DNA from: Halomarina litorea
GTDB lineage: Archaea; Halobacteriota; Halobacteria; Halobacteriales; Haloarculaceae
Direction of reading: 5' to 3'
NCBI RefSeq assembly: GCF_024227715.1
Contig: NZ_CP100448.1
Location: 558,001 to 622,000 of the forward strand
Length of the DNA: 64,000 nucleotides
Under the pieces are notes generated by a model, which was not told where the DNA came from, ran no database searches, and saw only the letters and a list, made by a program, of their open reading frames with translations. This document shows, piece after piece, positions 25,898 through 34,177 of this stretch. Position 1 is the first letter of the stretch. Each line of letters starts with the position of its first letter. The position numbers and the translations under genes were made by a program.

Positions 25898-27030
25898 CCG
25901 ACGGCGAGTACGACGTCGTCGTCGTCGGCGTCGGCGGCATGGGGAGCGCGACGGTCTACCACCTCGCAGAGCGCGGACTCGACGTGCTCGGTCTGGAGCG
26001 ATACGACGTGCCCCACGCGATGGGTTCCTCGCACGGTATCACGCGCATCATCCGCCGGGCGTACTACGAACACCCCTCGTACATCCCGCTCATCGAGCGA
26101 GCGTACGACCTCTGGGACGACCTGAAGGAGGAGACGGGCCGCCCGGTCATCCACCGGACCGGTTCCATCGACGCCGGCCCCGAGGGGGACGTCGTCTTCG
26201 AGGGGTCGCTTCGCTCCTGCGAGGAACACGACATCCCCCACGAGGTGCTGACGGGCGCGGAACTGAACGAGCGCTTCCCCGGCTACGACCTGCCCGAGGA
26301 CTACCGGGGACTCTACCAGGAGGACGGCGGCTTCGTCGTCCCCGAACAGGCCATCGTCGGCCACACGCGGGCCGCACAGCGTGCCGGCGCGACGGTCCGC
26401 GCCCGCGAGCAGGTCCGCGATTGGACCGAGACCCCCGACGGGGGCGTCCGCGTCGAGACGGACAAGGGCACCTACCGCGCCGACAAACTGGTGCTCGCCG
26501 CCGGGTCGTGGAACTACAAGCTCACCGACGCACTGGAGGGACTGGCGGTGCCCGAACGGCAGGTGCTCGCGTGGTTCCAGCCCGCGGTGCGCGAGCAGTT
26601 CGCCCCCGAAAACTTCCCCGTCTGGAACCTCTCGGTCCCCGAGGGCCGGTTCTACGGGCTCCCGGTGTACGACGTGCCGGGGTTCAAACTCGGGAAGTAC
26701 CACCACTTCGACGAGCAGGTCGACCCCGACGACTGGAACCGCGACCCGGGTCCAGCCGACGAACGCCTCCTGCGCGACTTCACCGAGAAGTACTTCCCGA
26801 ACGGCGCGGGGCCGACGATGCGCCTCGCGACGTGCATGTTCACGAACTCGCCGGACGAACACTTCATCCTCGACACCCTGCCCGAGCACCCGCAGGTGGC
26901 CGTCGGCGCGGGCTTCTCGGGCCACGGGTTCAAGTTCGCCAGCGTCATCGGGGAGGTGCTCGCGGATCTCGCGGCCGACGGCGAGAGCGACCACCCCATC
27001 GACATGTTCTCGCTCGACCGCTTCGAGTAG
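25894..27030 (+). CDS. solA: Sarcosine oxidase / N-methyl-amino-acid oxidase-like flavoprotein
   Basis: A 378-residue FAD enzyme of the monomeric sarcosine oxidase / N-methyltryptophan oxidase family, which oxidises N-methyl amines such as sarcosine to glycine, formaldehyde and hydrogen peroxide. The Rossmann motif GVGGMGSA is at residues 11-18, MGSSHGITRIIRRAYYEHPSY-type region follows (family signature), and the Cys that binds FAD covalently in monomeric sarcosine oxidase has a counterpart in the ATCMFTNSPDEHF segment. Near the C-terminus GAGFSGHGFKF is diagnostic. In this island it would do the last demethylation of betaine breakdown. Confidence 0.85.
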   Translation: MTDGEYDVVVVGVGGMGSATVYHLAERGLDVLGLERYDVPHAMGSSHGITRIIRRAYYEHPSYIPLIERAYDLWDDLKEETGRPVIHRTGSIDAGPEGDVVFEGSLRSCEEHDIPHEVLTGAELNERFPGYDLPEDYRGLYQEDGGFVVPEQAIVGHTRAAQRAGATVRAREQVRDWTETPDGGVRVETDKGTYRADKLVLAAGSWNYKLTDALEGLAVPERQVLAWFQPAVREQFAPENFPVWNLSVPEGRFYGLPVYDVPGFKLGKYHHFDEQVDPDDWNRDPGPADERLLRDFTEKYFPNGAGPTMRLATCMFTNSPDEHFILDTLPEHPQVAVGAGFSGHGFKFASVIGEVLADLAADGESDHPIDMFSLDRFE

Positions 27031-27139
27031 CCCCCGTCGCACTTCAAGGGCTGTCCCACCCGTCACCAGCGTTTTTATTCCGACACGCCGAGAACAGGGC
27101 GTCTCACGGCGCCGACGGCGGCCCGACCACACACCAGCC

Positions 27140-27580
27140 ATGTACGACGACATCCTCGTCCCCACTGACGGCAGCGCCGAGGCGGCGACGGCAACGGAAC
27201 ACGCCATCGAACTCGCGGCGGCGTTCGACGCCACCGTCCACGCCCTCTACGTCATCGACCTCCCGGGGTCGGTGCGCGCCCCGTCCATCCGCGAGGACGA
27301 GGTGACGATGCGCCGGGAGTACCGCGAGTACGGCGAGACGGTCACCGAGGAGGTGGCGGACACCGCGAGCGAGGTGGGCGTCGACGCCGTCGGCGTCGTC
27401 AGGACCGGGTCGGTCCACGAGGAGATCACCGACTACGCCAAGGACCGCGGGATGGACCTCGTCGTGATGGGGACGGCCTACCGCGGGAAGTTCGGTGCGC
27501 TCCTCGGCGGCACCACCGAACGGGTCGTCCGAACGGCCACCGTCCCGGTGACCTCCATCCGGATGGCCGAGGACGCCTGA
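27140..27580 (+). CDS. Universal stress protein, UspA family
   Basis: A 146-residue single-domain Usp. It has the opening ILVPTDGSA, and near the C-terminus GTAYRGKFGALLGGTTERVVRTATVPV, in which the G-x2-G-x9-G-S/T nucleotide loop of ATP-binding Usps is recognisable. A TTTTTATT stretch about 60 nt upstream is a candidate promoter. Usp genes next to transporters and catabolic genes are common in haloarchaea; role here unspecified. Confidence 0.88.
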   Translation: MYDDILVPTDGSAEAATATEHAIELAAAFDATVHALYVIDLPGSVRAPSIREDEVTMRREYREYGETVTEEVADTASEVGVDAVGVVRTGSVHEEITDYAKDRGMDLVVMGTAYRGKFGALLGGTTERVVRTATVPVTSIRMAEDA

Positions 27581-27621
27581 TGCCAGCCGGGGACACGCCG
27601 ACCGTCGGGCGGGTGCGGTAG

Positions 27622-27780
27622 ATGGCTCCGACGAAGCGGACGCTGGTGATGGGTCTCGCGGCGGCACTGATGGGCGTCGCGGTGCTGTCGATGGCGGCCG
27701 GACGGCTGTTCGTCGCGGGCGTCCTCTTCCTCACCGCGAGCATGACGCTGTACGCGGCCGAGACCTACTTCTCGGTGTAG
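27622..27780 (+). CDS. Small two-helix membrane protein, 52 aa
   Basis: A 52-residue frame with a basic N-terminus (APTKR) and two hydrophobic segments (about residues 8-26 and 30-46), ending AETYFSV. It follows the UspA gene by 41 nt on the same strand and its last 16 nt overlap the 3' end of an opposite-strand membrane-protein gene. Codon third positions are strongly GC, as in real genes here. No family is recognised; it may be an accessory of a transporter. Confidence 0.55.
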   Translation: MAPTKRTLVMGLAAALMGVAVLSMAAGRLFVAGVLFLTASMTLYAAETYFSV

Positions 27781-28028
27781 GTGCGGGAGGCGACCGTCAC
27801 GTCGACCGCACGTTTGTCGTAGCCGAGCCAGACGCTGAGGACGGACGCGACGACGACCAGCAGGACGGGCAGGCCGAACAGCGCGAACAGCGTCGCGCCG
27901 AGGAGCGTCACCGACCCGGCCCAGACCGACAGCGCGAGTGCGGCGAGCGCTCCAGTCGTCGCGACGGCGAGTCCGAGTCGGAACGCCGCGTCGGCGTCCG
28001 GCCCGGGGGCGTGGTGGAGCGTACTCAT
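27765..28028 (-). CDS. Small two-helix membrane protein, 87 aa
   Basis: An 87-residue protein with two hydrophobic helices (about residues 16-38 and 42-67) and a polar C-terminal tail. It lies 81 nt downstream of the BCCT transporter gene on the same strand and may be co-transcribed with it. Its 3' end overlaps the convergent 52-residue gene by 16 nt. Function is unknown; small helper proteins of transporters often look like this. Confidence 0.65.
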   Translation of the reverse strand: MSTLHHAPGPDADAAFRLGLAVATTGALAALALSVWAGSVTLLGATLFALFGLPVLLVVVASVLSVWLGYDKRAVDVTVASRTYTEK

Positions 28029-28109
28029 TACGGTCGGCGCTAGGGGAACGACCGAAAAGAATGTCTCGGCTTCGTGTGCGTGGTCGCGGGACGTGGTCTC
28101 GTCCCCCGC

Positions 28110-29948
28110 TCAGTCGTCGGAGGGAGAGGACTCCCCGTCGCTCACGTCCACGACGACGTCGCGTCCCGAGCGCTGGACCACCATCCCGTCGTCCGAGGTG
28201 ATGGACTCGATGCGCTCTCTGAACTCCTCGGACTGCAGTATCTCGCGTTCGTTCCTGAGACCGAGGTAGACGGTGTAGCACATCAACAGTAGGATGATGG
28301 CGAACGGGAGCCCCGTCGTGATGGCGGCCGTCTGGAGGGCCTGCAGCCCTCCACCCCAGAGGAGGACGGCGGCGACCGCGCCCTCGGTGACCGCCCAGAA
28401 GATGCGCTGGACGCGGGGTACGTCGTGTTTCCCGCCAGAGGTCAGGTGATCGATGACCAGCGACCCCGAGTCCGAGGACGTGATGAAGAACGTCGCCACA
28501 AGGAAGATGGCGAGTACCGACGAGAGCGCTCCCAGTGGGAAGTTCGACAGCATGGCGAACATCGCGACGGTCTGGCTCTGTTCTGCCACCGCCGTCGCGA
28601 TGCCGCCCGCGCCCCGCAGTTCGACGAACAGGGCGCTCCCGCCGAACGTCGCCAGCCAGAGGAACGAGAACAGCGACGGCAGGAACAACACGCCGAGGAC
28701 GAACTCGCGGACGGTCCGGCCCTTCGAGATGCGCGCGATGAACATGCCGACGAACGGCGACCACGCGATCCACCAGCCCCAGTAGAAGACGGTCCAACTC
28801 CCCATCCATCCACCGACGGTGTAGCCGCCGAGCGACTGGCTGCCGCCGACGACGCCCGTGAAGAAACTCAGCGTCGCGATGTTACCGAGGTAGGTGCCGA
28901 GGCTCCCGACGAGTGCCCCGAGGATGAAGATGGTCGGCCCGACGAGCAACAGGAAGCCGAGCATCCCGACCATGAGGTAGACGTTGAGCGTGCTGAGACG
29001 CTTGACGCCGCCGTCGAGGCCCGCCGCGACGGACGCCGTGGCGACGAGCGTGATGCCGGCGATGAGCAGTATCTGCATGACCGGCGTGTTCGGGACGGCC
29101 ACGCCGAGGTACTCGCCCCCGACGACCTGTACGCCCTTGTTGATCTGTTTCACGCCGAGGCCGAGCGACGTCGAGAGGCCGAACAGCGTCGCGAACACCG
29201 TCACGAGGTCGATGATGTGGCCGGGCCACCCGTAGATGCGTTCGCCGAGGAGCGGCCAGAAGATGGAGCGGAACGTCAGTGGAAGGCCGCGGTTGAACGA
29301 GAAGAACGCGAGTCCGAGTCCTACGAGGGCGTATATCGCCCACGGGTGGATACCCCAGTGGAAGAACGTCTGTGCCAGCGAGGCGTCCGCTGCGGCGGCC
29401 GTTCCGCCCTCGGCGCTGAAGGTGGGCGGGACGACCATGAACTCGGAGGCATCGCTCCCGAAGTGCCACATGGGTTCGGCGACGCTGAAGAACATCAGGC
29501 CGATGCCCATCCCGGCGCTGAACAGCATCGCCATCCACGAGAATCGGCTGAACTCGGGTTCGGCCTCGACGCCGCCCAGCCGTATCTTCCCGTACTTGCT
29601 GAACGCGAAGAACAGCACCGTGACGATGAAGATGTTCACAGCGAGGATGTAGAACCAGCCGAACGTCCCGTTGATGAAGTCGAAGACGACGGTGTAGGCG
29701 TCGTTCGCCGCCATCAGTTCGCCCTCGGCCGTGCGGAGGCCGAAGACGCTCGAGATACGCTCGAAGAACAGCGTCACGAGGATGAACAGCGCGATGATGG
29801 CCCCGGAGATGGGGAACACCTTCGGGTGGATGTCGAAGCCGAACCGCTGGATGTTCGTATCGCCCGGTTCGCGGTCGGACTCGGGGTGGAACAGTTCCAC
29901 CTGGAGTCCGTCCGACATCTCGCCGGTCGCTTCGTCGCTCTTAGCCAT
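28110..29948 (-). CDS. BCCT-family betaine/choline/carnitine transporter
   Basis: A 612-residue secondary transporter with about twelve membrane helices preceded by a 45-residue acidic cytoplasmic N-terminus. The BCCT signature is clear: WTVFYWGWWIAWSPF followed by GMFIARISKGRTVREF, and an upstream MWHFGS segment with a Trp from the substrate-binding Trp box. It most likely imports glycine betaine with sodium. The charged C-terminus of about 60 residues could sense osmotic conditions as in BetP. Its neighbours encode betaine-degrading enzymes, so here uptake may supply carbon and nitrogen as well as osmoprotection. Confidence 0.93.
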   Translation of the reverse strand: MAKSDEATGEMSDGLQVELFHPESDREPGDTNIQRFGFDIHPKVFPISGAIIALFILVTLFFERISSVFGLRTAEGELMAANDAYTVVFDFINGTFGWFYILAVNIFIVTVLFFAFSKYGKIRLGGVEAEPEFSRFSWMAMLFSAGMGIGLMFFSVAEPMWHFGSDASEFMVVPPTFSAEGGTAAAADASLAQTFFHWGIHPWAIYALVGLGLAFFSFNRGLPLTFRSIFWPLLGERIYGWPGHIIDLVTVFATLFGLSTSLGLGVKQINKGVQVVGGEYLGVAVPNTPVMQILLIAGITLVATASVAAGLDGGVKRLSTLNVYLMVGMLGFLLLVGPTIFILGALVGSLGTYLGNIATLSFFTGVVGGSQSLGGYTVGGWMGSWTVFYWGWWIAWSPFVGMFIARISKGRTVREFVLGVLFLPSLFSFLWLATFGGSALFVELRGAGGIATAVAEQSQTVAMFAMLSNFPLGALSSVLAIFLVATFFITSSDSGSLVIDHLTSGGKHDVPRVQRIFWAVTEGAVAAVLLWGGGLQALQTAAITTGLPFAIILLLMCYTVYLGLRNEREILQSEEFRERIESITSDDGMVVQRSGRDVVVDVSDGESSPSDD

Positions 29949-30240
29949 GCGCCGCCCCTCCGTCCGTGCGTGAGTCGTTCATGTGAACTCGTAGCCGCCG
30001 GTGCGTACTGGTACTCGAACCGTCGGTCGCCGTGCTGTCCCGCCCGGTTCCGCCGCCGTCTGGGGTCGTATCCTGTGTCATCTCGGCCACCGCGTATGCC
30101 TGTTGGGGTTGCGGAGTCGCTCGTCCGCCCGGTTCCGTGACGCCTGCTGTCTATTGTCATATGGCGTCGGATAAGGGTTGACGACAAACGACTGAGGTGT
30201 TTATATGGTCGCGCGGCGTGCGGCGCCGGTCGCGCCCGTC

Positions 30241-31479
30241 TCAGGCGTTGACGTGTCGGACTTCGTAGTTCTGGCTGCGGATGGACCGGATGATGTTGCG
30301 CGCGTGGCCCGCCCCGCTGGTCTCGATCTGGAAGACGAGGTACGCCTCGCCCACGTCGAGTTCTGGGGCCGAGCGGTCGTGGCGGATGGTCTGGATGTTG
30401 GCGTTGTGACTGCCGATGATGCCCGATACCTCCTCCATCTTGCCGGGTCGGTCGTCGATGCGCACCCGGAGGCGGAGAATCTGCTCGCGTTCGGTCAGCG
30501 CGTGGACCAGCACCGTCTGGAGCATCGTCATGTCGAGGTTGCCGCCACAGAGCAGGGGCATGACCGTCTCGCCGGTGACGTCTAGCTGGTCGGAGAGGAG
30601 CGCCGCGACGGACGCCGCGCCCGCCCCCTCGACGACCTGTTTCGCCCGCTCCATCAGGAGGAGCACCGCGCGGGCGATGTCGCCGTCCGTGACGGTGACC
30701 ACCTCGTCGACGTGTTCCTCGATGAGGCCGTAGGTCAGTTGCGAGATACCGCCCGTGGCGATGCCGTCGGCGATGGTGTTCACCGAGTCGAGCGTCTGCG
30801 GCCCGCCCTTGTCGAGGCTGTCGGGCACCGTCGCCGCGCCGTCGGCCTGCACGCCGACGATTCTGGTCTCCGGCGAGAGGTGGGCGAACGCCGTGGCGAT
30901 ACCGGAGACGAGACCGCCGCCGCCGATGGGGACGACCACCGTCTCGACGTCCGGGCAGTCCTCGTACATCTCGACGCCGAGGGTGCCCTGCCCGGCGACG
31001 ATGTCCGGGTCGTCGTAGGCGTGGACGAACTCGGCGTCGCCCTCCTCGACGAGCGACTGGGCGTGGGCCATCGCCTCGCGGAAGTCCTGCCCGACGAGTT
31101 CGACCGTCGCGCCGTACCCGCGGGTCGCGTCCACCTTCGCCTGCGGGGCGGCCTTCGGCATCACGATGGTCGACTCCACGCCGAGGGTGGTCGCGGCGAG
31201 GGCGACGCCCTGCGCGTGGTTGCCGGCGCTGGCCGCGACGACGGACTCGCAGCCGCCGTCCTCGACGCACTGGCGGATCTTGTTGTACGCGCCGCGGGTC
31301 TTGAACGACCCCGTCCACTGGAGGTGCTCCATCTTCAGGTACACCTCGCCGCCAGTCATCCCGTCGAGCGACGTGCTGCGTTCGACAGGGGTGTGTTTGA
31401 CCACCGACTCGTCGTCGAGGCGTTCCCGGGCCGCCTCGATGTCCTCGAACGCCACCGTCGCGTGGGGTTCGGTGTTCAT
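30241..31479 (-). CDS. ilvA: Threonine/serine ammonia-lyase with ACT domain
   Basis: A PLP enzyme (412 aa) that deaminates threonine to 2-oxobutanoate and often serine to pyruvate. Lys60 in GSFKTRG is the PLP lysine; the phosphate-binding GGGGL lies near residue 190; a single ACT domain occupies about residues 335-412 and should bind an amino-acid effector. It follows the FAD/GcvT dehydrogenase gene by 12 nt, so both share a transcript. In that setting serine deamination is the more sensible role: glycine from betaine becomes serine and then pyruvate. Confidence 0.9.
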   Translation of the reverse strand: MNTEPHATVAFEDIEAARERLDDESVVKHTPVERSTSLDGMTGGEVYLKMEHLQWTGSFKTRGAYNKIRQCVEDGGCESVVAASAGNHAQGVALAATTLGVESTIVMPKAAPQAKVDATRGYGATVELVGQDFREAMAHAQSLVEEGDAEFVHAYDDPDIVAGQGTLGVEMYEDCPDVETVVVPIGGGGLVSGIATAFAHLSPETRIVGVQADGAATVPDSLDKGGPQTLDSVNTIADGIATGGISQLTYGLIEEHVDEVVTVTDGDIARAVLLLMERAKQVVEGAGAASVAALLSDQLDVTGETVMPLLCGGNLDMTMLQTVLVHALTEREQILRLRVRIDDRPGKMEEVSGIIGSHNANIQTIRHDRSAPELDVGEAYLVFQIETSGAGHARNIIRSIRSQNYEVRHVNA

Positions 31480-31491
31480 GGGTGGGCCTCG

Positions 31492-33990
31492 TCAGCGGAG
31501 CATCTTCTCCATGTCGGCGTCGAACAGCGGTTCGTCCCTGACCGTCGCGGGATACTCCTCGCCCTCGTAGCGTATCGTCACCGAACACCCCGCCTCGGCG
31601 TACTCGGTCGGCAGGTAGGCGTAGACGATGCCGGCGTCGACGGTGTAGCCGTAGTCCGCCCGCGCGGCGTAGCCCACCACCTCGTCGACGACGACCGGCG
31701 CGCCAGTGTCGACCACCTCGCCGGACTCGTCGAGGGTGATGGGGACCAACTGCCGGTCGATGCCCGCCTCCCGCTGGCGTTCGAGGGCCGCCTTCCCCAC
31801 GAAGTCGGTGTCCATGTCGACGGCGAAGCCGATACCCGCCTCGAAGGGGGTGTACTCGGGCGTGAGGTCCGTCCCCCACAGGCGGTAGCCCTTCTCCATG
31901 CTCGCGGAGTCGAGCGCCTTCCACCCCATCGGGACGATGTCGTGGTCGGCCCCGGCCTCCTCGATTTCCTCCCACAGTTGCGCGCCGTACTCCATCGGGG
32001 TGTACACCTCCCACCCCAGTTCCCCGGCGTAGGAGAGGCGCAGCATCGTGACGGGGATGCCGTTCAGGTACGTCTCCCGCACCGAGTAGAACGGGAAGGC
32101 GTCGTTCGAGAGGCCCGTCTCCACGAGGGGTTGGAGGACATCGCGGGAGTCGGGGCCGAAGACGCCGACGCCGCTCAGCCCCGAGTCGTGGACGGTAATC
32201 GAGACGGACCCGTCGTCGGGGGCGTGTTCCCGGACCCACCGCGAGTGGAGGGTCGCGGAGGAGCCACCCCCCGTAAAGAGGAGGAAACGTTCGTCACCCA
32301 GTCGGGAGACGGTCAGGTCCGCCAGCACCCCGCCGTCCTCGTTCAGCATGGCGGCGTAGCGCATCTTCCCGGGAGAGACGTCAACGTCGTTCGTGAGGAG
32401 TCCCTGCAGGAACTCGCAGGCCCCCTCGCCCGCCACCTCGATGCCGGTGAAGGTGGTCATGTCAACCATCGCGACGCCGTCGCGGACGGCGAGGTGTTCG
32501 ACGCCCTGCGCCTTCGACCAGCCCTCGCCCCGCCAGCCCTCCCGGTCGGGCACGTCGTACTCGTCGGCCAGTTCCTCGTTGCACTCGTACCACTGGGGCA
32601 CCTCCCACCCGCCGGAGTCGAAGAACTCGGCGTCGAGATTCTCCTGATGGTGATAGAAGGGACTGCGCCGCAGGCCGCGGTGGTCCCCCGGTTGCTCGCG
32701 CGGGTGAATCAGTTGGTAGACTTCGCGGTACTGCTGGCCGCCCCGCGCCCGGGCGTACTCGCGTGCGCCCGCGTGAGACTGGAACCGGCTCACGTGTGCG
32801 CCGGTCACGTCGACGGGGTCGCCGTCGAGTCGCGGCGTGCCCTCCGTCATCCACTCGGCGACGACGTTCCCCGCGCCACCCGACTGAGTGACCCAGATGG
32901 CGAGCGCCCACCAGAGGCCCTCCGTGTCCTCGGCCTCCCCCAGAACCGGCATCCCGTCGGGGGTGAAGGAGAACATCCCGTTGATGCGGTAGTCGAACTC
33001 GCAGTCGCCGAGCGCGGGAACGAGTTCCCGCGCGGCGTCGTAGGCCGACCGGTCGTGGTCGGGGTGGGTGTTCTCGTAGAAGTGCTCCTCGGTGAACTCT
33101 CGGACCGAGGGCATCTCTTCGGCCTCTGCCGGGTCCTCGATGTCCTCCGGGTCGACGAGCAGCGGTTCGTGGTTGTACGACCCGATGCCGTAGCACTCGC
33201 CGTGCTGCCGGAAGTAGAGGGAGTAGTCCTGGTGGCGGAGGATGGGCTGTTCGAGTTCGCGGTCCGCGCCCGCCAGTTCGTCCAGTTCGTCGGAGACGAG
33301 GTACTGGTGGGCGCAGGGCACCAGCGGAACGTCGAAGTCGACCATCTCGCCGAACAGCGGCCCCCAGATGTTCGTGGCGACGAGCACCTCGTCGGCCTCG
33401 ATACGGCCGGCGTCGGTGACGACGGCCTGCACTTCGCCGCCCTCGCGTTCGATGTCCTCGACGGTGGTGTGGCCGTAGAACTCGGCCGCGCCGCGGTCCA
33501 TCGCGTGCTGGGCCATCGCCTCGCTGGCGCTCACGGCGTCGGCCTTCCCGTCCGTGGGGACGTAGTAGCCGCCGTGGATGGCCTCGCTGTCGAACTGGGG
33601 TATCTCGGCTTCGACCTCCTCGGGCGAGAGGAGTTGGCCGCCCTCGATGCCGTACGATTGCCCCCACTCGCGCTTTCGCTTCAGGAAGTCCATCCGTTCG
33701 GGGGTGTAGGCCACCTCGATGCCGCCACACTGCCGGTAGCTGTCGAGTTCCGTGTACAGATCCTGCGTGTACTGGGCCATCCGGCTCATCAGCTTGTTCC
33801 CGGCGGTCTGGAAGACGAGACCCGGGGCGTGGGAGGTTGACCCGCCCGTCTCGAACAGCGGTCCCTGGTCGACGACGACGATGTCCTCGCGGCCGCGCTC
33901 TGCCAGGTGGTAGGCGGCGCTACAGCCGACGCACCCCGCGCCCACGATGACGGTGCCCGCTTCCGACGGAAGCGTGCGCTCTGCTGTCAT
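31492..33990 (-). CDS. Dimethylglycine/sarcosine dehydrogenase-like FAD-GcvT fusion
   Basis: An 832-residue two-part enzyme. Residues 1-390 form a DAO-type FAD domain (VGAGCVGCSAAYHLAERG at 13-30; STSHAPGL, where the His corresponds to the covalent FAD-binding residue in relatives). A short FAO_M-like link follows, and residues from about 440 to the end form a GcvT/aminomethyltransferase domain with the FTGIEVAGEGACEFLQGLLTND-type start. Family members remove a methyl group from dimethylglycine or sarcosine and pass it to tetrahydrofolate. It is divergent to the Rieske oxygenase gene and begins the operon with the dehydratase. Confidence 0.9.
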   Translation of the reverse strand: MTAERTLPSEAGTVIVGAGCVGCSAAYHLAERGREDIVVVDQGPLFETGGSTSHAPGLVFQTAGNKLMSRMAQYTQDLYTELDSYRQCGGIEVAYTPERMDFLKRKREWGQSYGIEGGQLLSPEEVEAEIPQFDSEAIHGGYYVPTDGKADAVSASEAMAQHAMDRGAAEFYGHTTVEDIEREGGEVQAVVTDAGRIEADEVLVATNIWGPLFGEMVDFDVPLVPCAHQYLVSDELDELAGADRELEQPILRHQDYSLYFRQHGECYGIGSYNHEPLLVDPEDIEDPAEAEEMPSVREFTEEHFYENTHPDHDRSAYDAARELVPALGDCEFDYRINGMFSFTPDGMPVLGEAEDTEGLWWALAIWVTQSGGAGNVVAEWMTEGTPRLDGDPVDVTGAHVSRFQSHAGAREYARARGGQQYREVYQLIHPREQPGDHRGLRRSPFYHHQENLDAEFFDSGGWEVPQWYECNEELADEYDVPDREGWRGEGWSKAQGVEHLAVRDGVAMVDMTTFTGIEVAGEGACEFLQGLLTNDVDVSPGKMRYAAMLNEDGGVLADLTVSRLGDERFLLFTGGGSSATLHSRWVREHAPDDGSVSITVHDSGLSGVGVFGPDSRDVLQPLVETGLSNDAFPFYSVRETYLNGIPVTMLRLSYAGELGWEVYTPMEYGAQLWEEIEEAGADHDIVPMGWKALDSASMEKGYRLWGTDLTPEYTPFEAGIGFAVDMDTDFVGKAALERQREAGIDRQLVPITLDESGEVVDTGAPVVVDEVVGYAARADYGYTVDAGIVYAYLPTEYAEAGCSVTIRYEGEEYPATVRDEPLFDADMEKMLR

Positions 33991-34118
33991 GCTACGTGCT
34001 GCCCGTCAGTCCCGCATAAGTCACGGGGTGGTTCAGCTAAGCCCTTCATGTACTCCCCTCGAACCCGCCGTCTGCGGGCGGTTCTGACCGATCCGAGCGC
34101 CCGCCGACTCGCCGGCAC

Positions 34119-34124
34119 TTATAT
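34119..34124 (+). promoter_or_regulatory. TATA box of the Rieske oxygenase gene
   Basis: TTATAT lies about 54-59 nt before the ATG at 34178, implying a leader of roughly 30 nt. It abuts the left arm of the inverted repeat at 34124-34167. Confidence 0.5.
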
Positions 34125-34167
34125 GCACGTGTCACCTGCGACCAACCCTTTTTCCGTGACATGTGCA
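34124..34167. promoter_or_regulatory. Inverted repeat (candidate operator) upstream of the Rieske oxygenase gene
   Basis: Two 12-nt arms, TGCACGTGTCAC at 34124-34135 and GTGACATGTGCA at 34156-34167, are complementary except for one base and are 20 nt apart. They lie between the TATA box and the start codon, where a bound repressor would block transcription. Confidence 0.45.
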
Positions 34168-34177
34168 CCGTTCGCAT

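Noticed and set aside
30712-33840. A 1042-codon open frame on the plus strand
   Set aside because: Antisense to the dehydratase and the FAD-GcvT genes, both of which have clear domain motifs; the antisense product has no recognisable domain.
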